From assembly GCA_019751915.1 (NCBI GenBank), contig JAIEMS010000008.1:1-64000 (forward strand): 64,000 bases of DNA, in the 5' to 3' direction. Source of the DNA: Burkholderiaceae bacterium. GTDB lineage: Bacteria > Pseudomonadota > Gammaproteobacteria > Burkholderiales > Burkholderiaceae_C. The notes beneath the pieces were generated by a model. The model saw nothing but the letters and a program-made list of their open reading frames with translations. It was not told the origin of the DNA and did no database searches. The translations under genes were made by a program, and so were the position numbers. Position 1 is the stretch's first letter. Every line of letters starts with the position of its first letter. Shown here in pieces: positions 24,216-34,490 of this stretch.

Positions 24216-25589
24216 TCAGGCTGCTACAGGGGTTTGCGCGAGCACGGTGCTGGTGCCGGGCTTGCGTACCCGGCTGGCCGGAAAATGGGCGCTAAAAGTC
24301 GATCCACGGCCAGGGGTGCTGTCGATCTCTAGCGTGGCATCGTGGCGCTGGAGCACATGCTTGACAATCGCCAACCCTAATCCCGTCCCGCCCGTCTCGC
24401 GCGAGCGGCTGCGATCAACCCGGTAAAAACGCTCGGTCAAGCGCGGCAGGTGTTTGGGGTCAATGCCGGGGCCAGTATCACGCACCGAAAACACGGCACC
24501 ACCATCATCGAGCCAGCGCCAGTCAACCTCAATAGAGCCACTGGCCGGGGTGTAGCGCACGGCGTTGCTCACCAGGTTGGACAAAGCGCTTTGCAACTCT
24601 GTTTGCGCTCCAGCGATTTCGCCCATTCCTTGCGCCGGTGCGGGCAATGGAAACACCATGGTGTGGTGGCGTGGTTGGTTGCGCGTGAGCAAATGCGAAA
24701 GTGCCTGCCCCTCATCGGCGCACTGTTGCACCAACACTTGAATGGGCACCCAATCGCTCTTGCTCGGCAGCGGACTGCCCTCCAGACGCGATAGCGTCAA
24801 CAAGCCCTGCACCACGCTTTGCATGCGCGTGGCCTGCTGCGCCATCAGGCTCAGGTAGCGGGCGCGTTCCTCATCGCTCAGGCGCAGGGTTTGCAGCGTT
24901 TCGACAAAGCCACTCAACACCGTCAAAGGAGTGCGAATTTCGTGCGAAACATTGGCAACAAAATCGCTGCGCATGGCATCGGTTTGCTCCAGCGCCGTGA
25001 TGTCGCGCGAGAGCATCAGTTTGCGGCCCTCGCCGTAGGTATACAGCTGCACCGACAGGCGCACAGGCCGCGCTGGAGTGCTAGAGCGCCCTTGCAGCAG
25101 CACATCTTTGGTGTGATCGCGCTGGGCGTAGTAGACGGTAAACTCCGGATCGCGCACCAAATTGCCCAGCAGCTGCATTCGATCGCGCTCAATATCAAAG
25201 CCAAAATGGTTGCAGGCCGTCCGATTGCACCATTCAATATGGCCTTCAGCGTCCAGCAACACCAGACCGTTCGGTGACACTTGCAACGCGGCAAAAACAT
25301 CTTCTAAACGCCGATCACGCTCTTTGATTTGTAAATGCAAGTCGCGCAGCAAGCGACGCACCCGGTCAATGGACTCACCCCACAGGCCGCGCATAGGCCC
25401 AGGAAAAGCCTCCAGATCGCCGGTGCGAAACCAGCGCAAAACCCGTGCGCCGCGCCATAAATCGCCAATAAACCAACACCAACCGGCCAACGCGCCACCA
25501 ATGGCTGCGCCCCAAGCGTCCGCATACCACCAGCCCAAAAACAGCCCTAGTGCCTGACTCCATAAAAAAACAACAATGCGCCAGACCAT
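24216..25589 (-). CDS. phoR: phosphate sensor histidine kinase PhoR
   Basis: A 457-residue kinase. Two N-terminal membrane segments (about 1-45) lack a large periplasmic loop, as in PhoR; a PAS domain follows (ALQVSPNGLVLLDAEGHIEW), then HisKA with SHEIRTPL (His216), N-box NLVSNAVRYT, DTGPGI and GGTGLGLAIVKH. It phosphorylates and dephosphorylates PhoB under control of Pst/PhoU. ATG at 25589 is preferred over an upstream TTG. Last gene of the pst-pho operon. Confidence 0.95.
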   Translation of the reverse strand: MVWRIVVFLWSQALGLFLGWWYADAWGAAIGGALAGWCWFIGDLWRGARVLRWFRTGDLEAFPGPMRGLWGESIDRVRRLLRDLHLQIKERDRRLEDVFAALQVSPNGLVLLDAEGHIEWCNRTACNHFGFDIERDRMQLLGNLVRDPEFTVYYAQRDHTKDVLLQGRSSTPARPVRLSVQLYTYGEGRKLMLSRDITALEQTDAMRSDFVANVSHEIRTPLTVLSGFVETLQTLRLSDEERARYLSLMAQQATRMQSVVQGLLTLSRLEGSPLPSKSDWVPIQVLVQQCADEGQALSHLLTRNQPRHHTMVFPLPAPAQGMGEIAGAQTELQSALSNLVSNAVRYTPASGSIEVDWRWLDDGGAVFSVRDTGPGIDPKHLPRLTERFYRVDRSRSRETGGTGLGLAIVKHVLQRHDATLEIDSTPGRGSTFSAHFPASRVRKPGTSTVLAQTPVAA

Positions 25590-25628
25590 GAAACGAGGCA
25601 ATCAAGTGAAGGTGAAGGGTGCTGCGGA

Positions 25629-26336
25629 TCAAGCCGTCAGCAGAGCCTTGGGCTGCGCTGTCAGGCGGTAGCCCGCCCCGCGCACAGTTTCAACCATAGC
25701 CCCGGCGGCACCCAGTGCCTCGCGCAGGCGCTTGACGTGGACATCAACGGTGCGCTCTTCAATAAACACATGGTCGCCCCAAACCCGGTCTAGCAGTTGT
25801 GAGCGGCTGTGAACGCGCTCTGGGTGCTTCATCAGGTAATGCAGCAGTTTGAACTCGGTCGGCCCGACCTTGATGGCTTGCTCTTGGCACGACACCCGGT
25901 GCGTAGCCGCATCCAGCGTCAGCATACCGATGGTGACGCTGTCGTTGAGCTGCTCTGGCGCACGCCGGCGCAGCACAGCCCGGATGCGCGCCAGTAGCTC
26001 TTGGGTCGAAAAAGGCTTGGTGATGTAGTCGTCGGCCCCGGCATCCAAACCAGCGATTTTGTCTGGCTCATCGCCGCGTGCCGTCAGCATCAGGATCGGG
26101 ATCGGCTTGGTGCGGCTGTCGGCCCGCCATTTGCGTGCCAACGCCAAACCGCTTTGGCCCGGCAACATCCAATCGAGCAAAATCACATCGGGCAAAACGG
26201 CATCCAGCTCGCGCTGGGCGCAATCGCCATCTTCGGCCCAAATCGGCGTAAAACCGTTATGGCGCAGATTGACGGCAATCAACTCGGCAATGGCAGGCTC
26301 GTCTTCGACAATCAAGACGCTGGGAAGTTTTTTCAT
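25629..26336 (-). CDS. phoB: phosphate response regulator PhoB
   Basis: A 235-residue OmpR-class regulator. The receiver domain has the acidic pocket (VEDEP), phosphoacceptor Asp55 in VILLDWMLPG and Lys in YITKPF; the C-terminal winged helix contains VGPTEFKLLHYLMKHPERVH and ERTVDVHVKRLREAL. It binds Pho boxes such as those found at 30893 and 30964. Start ATG at 26336 (MKKLPSVLIVEDEP). Confidence 0.96.
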   Translation of the reverse strand: MKKLPSVLIVEDEPAIAELIAVNLRHNGFTPIWAEDGDCAQRELDAVLPDVILLDWMLPGQSGLALARKWRADSRTKPIPILMLTARGDEPDKIAGLDAGADDYITKPFSTQELLARIRAVLRRRAPEQLNDSVTIGMLTLDAATHRVSCQEQAIKVGPTEFKLLHYLMKHPERVHSRSQLLDRVWGDHVFIEERTVDVHVKRLREALGAAGAMVETVRGAGYRLTAQPKALLTA

Positions 26337-26349
26337 AAGCCGCAGGGCG

Positions 26350-27054
26350 TTAAAGCAGCGCTGACTCGATCTGTTCGAGCGATGTGTGGCGCACATCCAT
26401 GCCCTTGACCAGATAAATAATCAGCTCGGCCAGATTTTTCGAATGGTCGCCAATGCGCTCGACCGCTTTGGCCAAGAACAGCAAATCAAGGCTGGTCGAG
26501 ATGGTGCGCGGGTCTTCCATCATGTAGGTGATGAGTTTGCGCACAAAGCCATCGAACTCGTGGTCGAGCACATCGTCTTCTTTCAGAATGTCCAGCGCTG
26601 CTTTGGTATCGAGGCGGGCAAAGGCATCGAGTGCCTTGCGCAACAGGCCCGAGGCCAAGTCAGCGGCAACGCGCAAGTCCATCGTCGGCAAAGCGCGTGG
26701 CACGCCGCTTTCAATGATGGAGCGCACCATGCGCGACATTTTGGTGGCCTCGTCGCCCATGCGCTCTAAATTGGCCGTGGCTTTGGAGAACGCCATCAGC
26801 AGGCGCAGGTCGCGTGCTGTGGGTTGTCGCCGGGCGATGATGGTGGCAAGCTCATGGTCAATCTCGACCTCAAGGCCGTTGACACGAACCTCCAGAGCCG
26901 CCACTTGCTCGACTGCCTCCAAGCTGAAATGCGACAGTGCGTAGATGGCTTGGCGAATTTGCGATTCAACCAACCCCCCTAGCTCCATAACGCGGGCCGA
27001 GACCTCGTTGAGTTCGCTGTCAAACTGTGATGAAAGATGGTGCTTTTCGGTCAT
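26350..27054 (-). CDS. phoU: phosphate signalling regulator PhoU
   Basis: A 234-residue all-helical protein with two PhoU three-helix repeats; the metal-binding motifs appear as ERMGDEATK and VERIGDHSKNLAE. It transmits Pst transporter status to PhoR, keeping the Pho regulon off when phosphate is ample. Tightly placed between pstB and phoB (13-base gaps). Confidence 0.95.
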   Translation of the reverse strand: MTEKHHLSSQFDSELNEVSARVMELGGLVESQIRQAIYALSHFSLEAVEQVAALEVRVNGLEVEIDHELATIIARRQPTARDLRLLMAFSKATANLERMGDEATKMSRMVRSIIESGVPRALPTMDLRVAADLASGLLRKALDAFARLDTKAALDILKEDDVLDHEFDGFVRKLITYMMEDPRTISTSLDLLFLAKAVERIGDHSKNLAELIIYLVKGMDVRHTSLEQIESALL

Positions 27055-27066
27055 GACCGTTCCTTG

Positions 27067-27852
27067 TCAGCCAAAACGGCCCGTAATGTAATCTTCGGTT
27101 TCTTTGCGCTGGGGTTTGAAGAACATGCGTTCGGTTTCGCCAAATTCCATCAAATCGCCCAAGTACATGTATGCCGTGTAGTCGCTGCAACGTGCCGCTT
27201 GCTGCATGTTGTGCGTCACGATAACGACGGTGTAGTCGCTCTTGAGTTCGGCAATCAGTTCTTCGACCTTGGCCGTAGAGATCGGGTCCAGCGCAGAACA
27301 TGGTTCATCGAGCAACAACACTTCTGGCTTGATGGCAATGCCCCGGGCAATGCACAGGCGCTGCTGCTGTCCACCCGACAGGCTAGAGCCGCTCTGACCG
27401 AGTTTGTCTTTGACTTCTGTCCACAGCGCCGCCTTGCGCAGTGCCCACTCGACACGCTCTTCCATATCGGTGGTGTTGAGGGTCTCAAACAGTTTGACCC
27501 CAAAAGCCACGTTGTCGTAAATCGACATGGGAAACGGCGTGGGCTTTTGGAACACCATGCCGACCTTGGCACGGATCAGGGCCACATCTTGCTTGCTGGT
27601 CAGCAGGTTTTCGCCATCGAGGACGATTTGTCCTTCAGCACGTTGTTCGGGGTACAACTCAAACATCCGGTTGAAGGTGCGCAGCAGGGTCGATTTACCG
27701 CAACCCGATGGGCCAATAAAGGCCGTTACCTTGTGTTCTGGAATATCCAGATTGATGTTTTTGAGGGCGTGAAACTTACCGTAGTAAAAATTTAGGTCGC
27801 GCACCGTAATCTTCGGGCTGGTCAGCTCGGCTGCACTAGAGAGGGAGGGCAT
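27067..27852 (-). CDS. pstB: phosphate ABC transporter ATPase PstB
   Basis: A 261-residue ABC ATPase with Walker [10 protein letters not shown] (near 47), signature [14 protein letters not shown], Walker [14 protein letters not shown] and switch VTHNMQQA. The C-terminal [20 protein letters not shown] is PstB-specific. Forms the Pst importer with PstA, PstC and PstS. Confidence 0.97.
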   Translation of the reverse strand: MPSLSSAAELTSPKITVRDLNFYYGKFHALKNINLDIPEHKVTAFIGPSGCGKSTLLRTFNRMFELYPEQRAEGQIVLDGENLLTSKQDVALIRAKVGMVFQKPTPFPMSIYDNVAFGVKLFETLNTTDMEERVEWALRKAALWTEVKDKLGQSGSSLSGGQQQRLCIARGIAIKPEVLLLDEPCSALDPISTAKVEELIAELKSDYTVVIVTHNMQQAARCSDYTAYMYLGDLMEFGETERMFFKPQRKETEDYITGRFG

Positions 27853-27868
27853 GCAAATCGTCCTTGTC

Positions 27869-28750
27869 TTACTTTTGGCGCGTCAGCACGCGCGCCAGAA
27901 TATTGAGTCCCAGCACCGCCACGGTAATCAGGAACACACCGGCCCAAGCCAACTGTTGCCAGTTTTCATAGGGGCTCATGGCGAATTTGAAGATAGTCAC
28001 GGGCAGGCTGGCCATCGGTTTAGAGAGGTCAGAATTCCAGAACTGGTTGTTCAGCGAAGTAAACAGCAGCGGCGCGGTTTCGCCTGCAATACGGGCCACA
28101 GCCAGCAACACTCCGGTAATCACGCCAGAACGGGCAGCCCGCAGCGTGATCGAGATAATGACCTTCCACTTCGGAGTGCCCAAAGCGTAGGCCGCTTCGC
28201 GCAGACCGGCGGGCACCAGCAACAGCATGTTCTCGGTGGTACGAATGACCACCGGAATCACAATCAAGGCCAGCGCAATCACCCCAGCGTAGCCCGAAAA
28301 GCTCTTAAAGCGGGCCACCACCACGGCATAGACAAACAAGCCAATGACGATGCTCGGTGCCGACAACAAAATATCGTTGACAAAGCGGGTGGTCGAAGCC
28401 AACCAGCCGCTGGTGTCGTACTCGGCCAAGTAAATGCCAGCCATGATGCCAATGGGCGTGCCGACAAAAGTCGATAGCAGCACCATGATGAACGAGCCAA
28501 AAATAGCGTTCGAGATGCCGCCTGCCTCATTGGGCGGAGGTGTCATTTCGGTGAACAGCGCCAAATTCAGACCGCCAAGGCCCAGATAAATGGTTTCCCA
28601 CAAAATCCAGATCAACCAAAACAAACCGAAGGCCATCGCCGACAAAGACAAAGTCAAAGCAATTTGATTGACCCGCTTGCGGCTGTTGTAGCGCGACTGG
28701 CGGGCCACTGCATCGACTGGCGTTGCGACGTATTGCGAAGCGGTGTTCAT
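27869..28750 (-). CDS. pstA: phosphate ABC transporter permease PstA
   Basis: A 293-residue inner-membrane permease with about six membrane segments and the EAA-type loop ([20 protein letters not shown]). The start overlaps the pstC stop by 4 bases. The stretch [20 protein letters not shown] is characteristic of PstA. Confidence 0.95.
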   Translation of the reverse strand: MNTASQYVATPVDAVARQSRYNSRKRVNQIALTLSLSAMAFGLFWLIWILWETIYLGLGGLNLALFTEMTPPPNEAGGISNAIFGSFIMVLLSTFVGTPIGIMAGIYLAEYDTSGWLASTTRFVNDILLSAPSIVIGLFVYAVVVARFKSFSGYAGVIALALIVIPVVIRTTENMLLLVPAGLREAAYALGTPKWKVIISITLRAARSGVITGVLLAVARIAGETAPLLFTSLNNQFWNSDLSKPMASLPVTIFKFAMSPYENWQQLAWAGVFLITVAVLGLNILARVLTRQK

Positions 28751-29772
28751 GTGCGTGCTCCTTCACTCTTTTGCAGACGTGCCAGCAAAACTTTCGACAG
28801 CGACAGCACGACAAACGTGATGAAGAACAGCACCAAGCCCAAGTAAATCAACGACGCTTGGTGCAAGCCCTCGCCCGCTTCAGCAAACTCATTTGCCAGC
28901 GCCGAGGTAATGCTGTTGGCGGCCTGAAAGACCGACAGCGAATCGAGCTGGTTCATGTTACCGATGACGAAAGTGATCGCCATGGTCTCGCCCAGTGCGC
29001 GTCCCAAGCCCAGCATGATGCCGCCCAGAACGCCGGTCTTGGTGTAAGGCAGTACGACCTTCCAAACCACTTCCCAAGTGGTCGAACCCAGACCGTAGGC
29101 CGATTCTTTCAGCAGTGCGGGTGTGACTTCAAACACATCGCGCATCACCGCCGCAATGAACGGAATAATCATGATCGCCAAAATGATGCCTGCCGACAAA
29201 ATACCGATACCCACTGGAGGGCCAGAGACAAAGGCCCCCAAATACGGCACATCGCTCAACAGCGTTTGCAGGGGCTGCTGGACGTATTTGGCCAAAATAG
29301 GCCCAAACACCATCAATCCCCACATACCGTAAACAATCGAGGGCACAGCGGCCAGCAACTCGATGGCGGTACCCAAGGGCCGCTTGAGCCACGCGGGGGA
29401 CAACTCGGTCAAGAACAAGGCAATGCCAAAGCTCACCGGCACAGCGACCACCAGCGCGATGATCGAGGTCGCCAGCGTGCCATAAATCATGACCAAGCCG
29501 CCGTACTCGTTCTGCACCGGATCCCAAACACTGCGGGTCAGAAAACTAATGCCGTATTTATCGACTGCGGGCCAAGCGCCTATCAGCAGCGAGGTCAAAA
29601 TACCCAGCAACAAGGCCAGCGTCAAAAAGGCAGCGCCACGCGCCAGCCAGCCAAACAAGCGATCCGCCACCATGCCAGAGAGCAGCGTGGTGCGGTGAGA
29701 TGGGGTAGTTCGTTGAGAGTCCGACCCCCCGATAGGGGCCGAAGTCTGGTGAACTGGCAACGTAGTGGACAC
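28747..29772 (-). CDS. pstC: phosphate ABC transporter permease PstC
   Basis: A 341-residue inner-membrane permease with a GTG start at 29772 preceded by AGAGG. It has about six membrane segments and the EAA loop ([20 protein letters not shown]). The N-terminal 35 residues are polar and Ser/Thr-rich. Overlaps pstA by 4 bases. Confidence 0.95.
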   Translation of the reverse strand: MSTTLPVHQTSAPIGGSDSQRTTPSHRTTLLSGMVADRLFGWLARGAAFLTLALLLGILTSLLIGAWPAVDKYGISFLTRSVWDPVQNEYGGLVMIYGTLATSIIALVVAVPVSFGIALFLTELSPAWLKRPLGTAIELLAAVPSIVYGMWGLMVFGPILAKYVQQPLQTLLSDVPYLGAFVSGPPVGIGILSAGIILAIMIIPFIAAVMRDVFEVTPALLKESAYGLGSTTWEVVWKVVLPYTKTGVLGGIMLGLGRALGETMAITFVIGNMNQLDSLSVFQAANSITSALANEFAEAGEGLHQASLIYLGLVLFFITFVVLSLSKVLLARLQKSEGART

Positions 29773-29796
29773 TGCTGCGCCTCTGTAAAAAGTCGA

Positions 29797-30837
29797 TTAC
29801 TTCAGGGAAATGGCTTTGCCCGAAGCGTCTTTGATTTCGCCCCAAGACTTGATGACCATGGTTTTGACAGTGTCTGGCATAGGCACATAGTCCAAGTCGG
29901 AAGCAGTTTTGTCGCCCGACTTGTAGGCCCAATCAAAGAACTTCAGCGAGGTGGCGGCATCGACCGGCTTTTCTTGCAGCTTGTGCATCAAGATGAAAGT
30001 CGGGTTGGTGATGGGCCAAGTGGCATCGCCGGGTTGGTTGGTCAAGATCAAATAAAAGCTCTTGGGCCACACAGCGCCTGCTGCTGCGGCTTTAAAGCCG
30101 TCGTCGTCTGGTGCAGCGAACTTGCCCGCTGCGTTTTGCAGCAGGGTGTAAGTCATTTTGTTTTGTTTAACGTAGGCATACTCGACATAACCAATCGAGT
30201 TGGGCAAGCGACCGACAAAAGCGGCCACGCCTTCATTGCCCTTGCCACCGGCACCGACGGGCCAGTTGACCGCCGTGCCTTCACCGACCTTGGTTTTCCA
30301 TTCAGCGTTGACTTTGCTCAGGTAGTTGGTAAAGACAAACGTGGTGCCCGAACCGTCAGCGCGGCGCACGGGGGAGATGGCTGCATCTGGCAAATTGACA
30401 CCTGGATTGAGTGCCTTCAAAGCAGCGTCGTTCCAATGGGTGATCTTGCCCAAGTAAATGTCGCCCAGCACTTGGCCGGTGAGCTTAATTTGACCTGGGG
30501 CAATGCCCTTGATGTTGACCACTGGCACCACGCCACCGATCACTGTCGGAAATTGCACCAAACCTTTTTTCTCGAGTTCATCGTCTTTCAATGGCATGTC
30601 GGAGGCACCAAAGGCGACCGTCTTGGCATCAATTTGGCGCAAACCTGCACCCGAGCCAACCGACTGGTAATTGACCTTCACGCCTGTGGCCTTGTTGTAT
30701 TCGGAAGCCCATTTGGCATACAGCGGTGCCGGGAAAGTGGCACCTGCACCGGTGGCCTCTTGCTGTGCCCATGCACCAGAGAAAGCACCTGCAGACAGCG
30801 CACCAGCCGTTAGGATTCGAATCACAGACATTTTCAT
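29797..30837 (-). CDS. pstS: periplasmic phosphate-binding protein PstS
   Basis: A 346-residue exported binding protein. Signal peptide ends ...FSGAWAQQEA; the mature N-terminus has the phosphate-loop GAGATFPAPLYAKW and the central RADGSGTTFVFTNYL. GAGG lies upstream of the ATG. First gene of pstSCAB-phoUBR and the one nearest the minus-facing Pho box. Confidence 0.97.
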   Translation of the reverse strand: MKMSVIRILTAGALSAGAFSGAWAQQEATGAGATFPAPLYAKWASEYNKATGVKVNYQSVGSGAGLRQIDAKTVAFGASDMPLKDDELEKKGLVQFPTVIGGVVPVVNIKGIAPGQIKLTGQVLGDIYLGKITHWNDAALKALNPGVNLPDAAISPVRRADGSGTTFVFTNYLSKVNAEWKTKVGEGTAVNWPVGAGGKGNEGVAAFVGRLPNSIGYVEYAYVKQNKMTYTLLQNAAGKFAAPDDDGFKAAAAGAVWPKSFYLILTNQPGDATWPITNPTFILMHKLQEKPVDAATSLKFFDWAYKSGDKTASDLDYVPMPDTVKTMVIKSWGEIKDASGKAISLK

Positions 30838-30892
30838 GAAGAGACCTCAGGTAGAGAAAAAGTGGGGTTGCCGCCCACTCTAAAAGCCATTT

Positions 30893-30910
30893 GTGACATT
30901 GTCGTGACAC
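30893..30910 (-). promoter_or_regulatory. Pho box facing pstS
   Basis: On the minus strand GTGTCAC-GACA-ATGTCAC forms two 7-base direct repeats with a 4-base spacer, the PhoB site layout (consensus CTGTCAT-N4-CTGTCAT). It lies about 56 bases upstream of the pstS ATG, with a TTTAGA-like -10 about 11 bases downstream. Confidence 0.8.
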
Positions 30911-30963
30911 CGCCTCATGAGGGCTTGCAGAGCTGCGGGCCTAGTGGCGGCACCTTCACAAAG

Positions 30964-30981
30964 TTGTCACAGTGCTGTCAT
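30964..30981 (+). promoter_or_regulatory. Pho box facing ppx
   Basis: TTGTCAC-AGTG-CTGTCAT matches the PhoB repeat layout very closely on the plus strand. A TGCATAGT -10-like element (CATAGT at 30990-30995) follows at suitable spacing, and the ppx ATG is about 97 bases downstream. Confidence 0.82.
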
Positions 30982-31077
30982 GAATGCTGCATAGTCTTAC
31001 GCCAGCACATTCACTGGTTCACTTGTCCCTCAATGCTATGCTGCGCCGCCCCTCTTTAGCGCCGCAAGCGCCACCCC

Positions 31078-32556
31078 ATGCAAAACGGAACACTGCTCGC
31101 AGCTGTAGATCTGGGATCGAACAGCTTTCGTCTGGAAATTGGCCGCTTCGAGCACGGTCACATCCAGCGCGTTGAATACCTCAAAGAGACCGTACGCCAA
31201 GGCAATGGTCTAGACGACGAGCGCAATCTGATGCCCGATGCCATGCAGCGCGGCTGGGATTGTTTGGCACGTTTTGCCGAACGTTTGGCTGATTTTCCCA
31301 GCGCCCAAGTCCGGGCTGTAGCAACCCAGACCTTGCGCGAAGCGCGCAACCGCGAGGTCTTTTTGCAACGTGCCAGCCAGTTGTTGGGCCACCCCATTGA
31401 CGTGATTTCTGGCCCCGAAGAAGCACGGTTGATTTACCAAGGTGTTTCGCACATGCTGCCCCAGTCCAACGAGCGCCGACTGGTGGTGGACATTGGCGGG
31501 CGCTCGACCGAGCTGATTTTGGGCCAGCAGTTCACCGCAAATGCTGTGGCCTCGTTTCGACTGGGCAGCGTATCGTGGTCGGGGCGTTATTTTCCCGACG
31601 GTCACTTCAGCACCCAAGCGTTCAACATGGCCGAAATTGCCGCCAAAGCGGTGCTTGATGAGGCCTTGGGCACTTACCGCCCCGATGCGTGGGACGTGGC
31701 TTACGGCTCCTCGGGCACCGTGGGGGCTGTGGGCGATTTGCTCGAAGCAGCGGGCCACCCACCCGGAATCATCACCCGTGCCGGACTCGACTGGCTGCAA
31801 GAACGCCTGTTGCGTGCCCAAAGTGCCGAACGCTTGCGTCTTGAGGGGTTAAAAGAGGAGCGCCGCGCCGTCATTGGCGGTGGCTTGAGTGTGTTGCGGG
31901 CCACGTTCGACCTCTTAGAGATCGACCAAATGCACGTTGCCCAAGGTGCGCTGCGCCAAGGTGCGCTGTACGACCTGCTCGACCGCGAGCGCCCCGAAAC
32001 CGATTTGCGTGGCTCGACGGTGCGTTCGTTGATGCAGCGTTTTGCCGTCGATGAACCCCAAGCCGAGCGGGTTTCTTTGGTTGCCTGTGCCTTGTTAGCG
32101 CAAGCCGCGACGGGGGACTCTTCGCACGCACAGCGCAAACTCGATTGGGCGGCACGTCTGCACGAGATTGGTTGCCGCATCTCGCACAGCGAATCGCACC
32201 GGCATGGTGCCTACATTTTGGACAACACCGATGCGGCTGGCTTCTCCAAGCCCGAATTGCACCGTTTGGGCATGTTGGTGCTGGGCCACCGGGGCAAGGT
32301 GCGCAAACTTGAAACCAGCCTAGAAGACCCCTTGTTCGCACTGCAACTGCTGTGCCTGCGTTTGGCCGTTACCCTGTGCCATGCCCGGCGTGACCCCGAA
32401 ACGCAGGCCCTCAAGCTGCGTGTGCATGGCAGCGAGTTTCACCTGAGCACCGCCGCGGGCTGGGCTGCGCGTTTTCCGCAATCGGCCCACTTGCTGCGCG
32501 AAGAGGTGTTGGCTTGGCACCGCACCCCTTGGACGTTGGTGCTTGAACTAACCTGA
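31078..32556 (+). CDS. ppx: exopolyphosphatase (Ppx/GppA family)
   Basis: A 492-residue ASKHA-fold phosphatase releasing phosphate from polyphosphate. Phosphate-binding loops are AAVDLGSNSFRLEIGRFEHG and VVDIGGRSTELILG; ISGPEEARLIYQGV is also diagnostic, and the C-terminal half is the HD-like helical domain. GppA (pppGpp) activity is the alternative, but length and phosphate-locus context favour Ppx. The upstream Pho box predicts induction in phosphate starvation. Confidence 0.93.
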   Translation: MQNGTLLAAVDLGSNSFRLEIGRFEHGHIQRVEYLKETVRQGNGLDDERNLMPDAMQRGWDCLARFAERLADFPSAQVRAVATQTLREARNREVFLQRASQLLGHPIDVISGPEEARLIYQGVSHMLPQSNERRLVVDIGGRSTELILGQQFTANAVASFRLGSVSWSGRYFPDGHFSTQAFNMAEIAAKAVLDEALGTYRPDAWDVAYGSSGTVGAVGDLLEAAGHPPGIITRAGLDWLQERLLRAQSAERLRLEGLKEERRAVIGGGLSVLRATFDLLEIDQMHVAQGALRQGALYDLLDRERPETDLRGSTVRSLMQRFAVDEPQAERVSLVACALLAQAATGDSSHAQRKLDWAARLHEIGCRISHSESHRHGAYILDNTDAAGFSKPELHRLGMLVLGHRGKVRKLETSLEDPLFALQLLCLRLAVTLCHARRDPETQALKLRVHGSEFHLSTAAGWAARFPQSAHLLREEVLAWHRTPWTLVLELT

Positions 32557-32579
32557 GTGCCCAAGCCGAACTCTGGTCT

Positions 32580-34475
32580 TTAAAGTCGCTCGATGGCCAG
32601 TGCCCGTGCCAACCGAGCGTCCACCGGCAGAGGTTCGCCTTGCAACCGCGCTGCCAACAATTCACCGCACAGCAAACCCAGCGTCAGGCCGCGCGCGCCC
32701 AGTGCTGTGCAGACCCACAGTCCGGGCAAGGTGGCATTGTCCAATGGCCCGACGATGGGCATGCGGTCGGGGGCTGTGCAACGCACACGCGCCCAGTCGC
32801 GCACCGCAGTGTGGGGGTGCGCTGCCGCGAACGCAGCATGGAGCACCGCCGCTGCGCTCGGTAGCAAAGTGTCCAAGCGCTGGCGGTTGGCTGCATGGCC
32901 CACCGCGCGTTCCGCCAGACCCACAGGCAGGGTATCGACATCGCGCTCGAAGGTCGAACCCACATGCCAAGCGTGTTGGCCAGCATCCAAAGGGATATGG
33001 GCCACCAAGCTGCCATCGCCATTGACTGGAAACGGGGGCAACAGATCGGTCATCGCCGCGTCTTGTACGCCCCAAGACAATTGACCCCGCACGGGTTGCA
33101 GCGGCAAGCGCTCGCCGGTCAAGCGCCGGCTGGCAGGGCCTGCGGCGACCACCACAAAGGGGGCGCTGGCCAACACGGTGCCGTGTTCATCGACGGCTTG
33201 CCAAACAATGCCTTCGTCATTTTCGGCACGGGCCAAGCGTGCAACGTTGGCGTTGCCCTGCCAAACAATACCCGGCTGTGCCAGCAAAGCCGCGACCAAA
33301 TGCGCTGGCCGTACCCAGCCAGCGTGCCGATGCCAGCAGGCTGTGCTGCCTTGGGGCAAGTGGGCTGCTTGCAGCAGCTCAGCAGTGGCAGTGTGGCTCC
33401 AGTCCACACCGGGGCTGCTGTGCCAATCGGGGGACAGGCCCGAGCTGCCATCGACCCGGTGTTCTAGTACGCCGCTCATCTGCCAGTCGGTGCCACTCTT
33501 GAGCAGCCTGTCGGCCTGCTGCAAAGTCAGGCGAACACCGCTGCGCGACAAGCGCGACAACGTGCTGTCGTCGGGCGAGGTATGGGGGCAACACAGTCCG
33601 GCAGGCAAGCCCGAAGCGCCTGCCGCCGGTGCTGCGGCCTTGTCAAGCACTTGCACCTGCCAGCCCCGACGGGCCAAACTCGATGCCACACCGGCCCCCG
33701 CGATGCCCCCACCAATGACGATGCAGGACGAGGGCGCAGCCGCCTCGGGTGGGCGGTGGGCTTTGCGCGGCGCACGCGGCTCCCAGCGCGGATCGAATGT
33801 GGCGTGCAAGTTGTCGCGTTTGGGGGGGACACCGGGCACTTTCGCCACGGAAAAACCGCACTGCGTTAAACCGTCGCGTACCGCACGGGCAATCGTCCAA
33901 GATGCTAACTGGGTGCCACGCCGACAGCAGCGCGCCACCGCCTTGAGGGTGTGCAAACTCCAAATATCGGGGTTGCGCTGTGGGCTAAAGCCGTCCAAAT
34001 ACACCGAATCGACCGTCCAGTCTTGCGAGCGCATCAAGGCTTGTGCATCACCAATGCACAGCGTCAGCAGGACGCGCCCGCCGTCCAGCGCCAGCCGGTG
34101 CACGCCGGGCAGCAAGCCCCAGTATTGGTCGTGCAGCTCTTGGGCCAACGCTGCCAACTCGGGGTGGGTGCTGGCAACACGCAGCAGGTCAGCCGCTGCC
34201 ACCGGCCAAGCTTCTAGCGAGACAAAATGCAGCAGCGTTGGGCGCTGGGGGTCAGCGCGCCACGCCGCCCAAGTGACCAGAAAATTCAGCCCAAAACCAA
34301 AGCCGGTTTCCAGAATGCGCCACTGCGGGCGGTTGGCCCACGCTGCGGGCAAACCGCAGCCATGCAAAAACACCTCGCGCGCTTGCGCCAAGCCACCTTG
34401 TTCGCTGTGGTAGCGGTCGCCAAAACGCGGACTGTAGGGCGTGCCATCGTCAAGCCAGTCAATCAATTCGGCCAT
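32580..34475 (-). CDS. mnmC: bifunctional tRNA mnm5s2U modification enzyme MnmC
   Basis: 631 residues. The N-terminal 230 are the SAM methyltransferase (MnmC2; LETGFGFGLNFLVTW, VYLDGFSPQRNPDIW) and, after a basic/Pro linker, the rest is the FAD oxidase (MnmC1; CIVIGGGIAGAGVASSLARR, PHTSPDDSTLSRL, CTALGARGLTLG). It converts cmnm5U34 to nm5U and then mnm5U in tRNA anticodons. ATG at 34475 (MAELIDWLDDGTPYSPRFGD) is preferred to a TTG 12 bases upstream. It follows yggX by 15 bases. Confidence 0.94.
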   Translation of the reverse strand: MAELIDWLDDGTPYSPRFGDRYHSEQGGLAQAREVFLHGCGLPAAWANRPQWRILETGFGFGLNFLVTWAAWRADPQRPTLLHFVSLEAWPVAAADLLRVASTHPELAALAQELHDQYWGLLPGVHRLALDGGRVLLTLCIGDAQALMRSQDWTVDSVYLDGFSPQRNPDIWSLHTLKAVARCCRRGTQLASWTIARAVRDGLTQCGFSVAKVPGVPPKRDNLHATFDPRWEPRAPRKAHRPPEAAAPSSCIVIGGGIAGAGVASSLARRGWQVQVLDKAAAPAAGASGLPAGLCCPHTSPDDSTLSRLSRSGVRLTLQQADRLLKSGTDWQMSGVLEHRVDGSSGLSPDWHSSPGVDWSHTATAELLQAAHLPQGSTACWHRHAGWVRPAHLVAALLAQPGIVWQGNANVARLARAENDEGIVWQAVDEHGTVLASAPFVVVAAGPASRRLTGERLPLQPVRGQLSWGVQDAAMTDLLPPFPVNGDGSLVAHIPLDAGQHAWHVGSTFERDVDTLPVGLAERAVGHAANRQRLDTLLPSAAAVLHAAFAAAHPHTAVRDWARVRCTAPDRMPIVGPLDNATLPGLWVCTALGARGLTLGLLCGELLAARLQGEPLPVDARLARALAIERL

Positions 34476-34490
34476 GGGTACGATCAAAAA

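Noticed and set aside
28723-30813. A 696-codon open frame antisense to pstC and pstS
   Set aside because: It is a shadow of the codon bias of pstS/pstC; composition is Gln/His/Arg-rich with no domain, and both genes on the other strand are certain.
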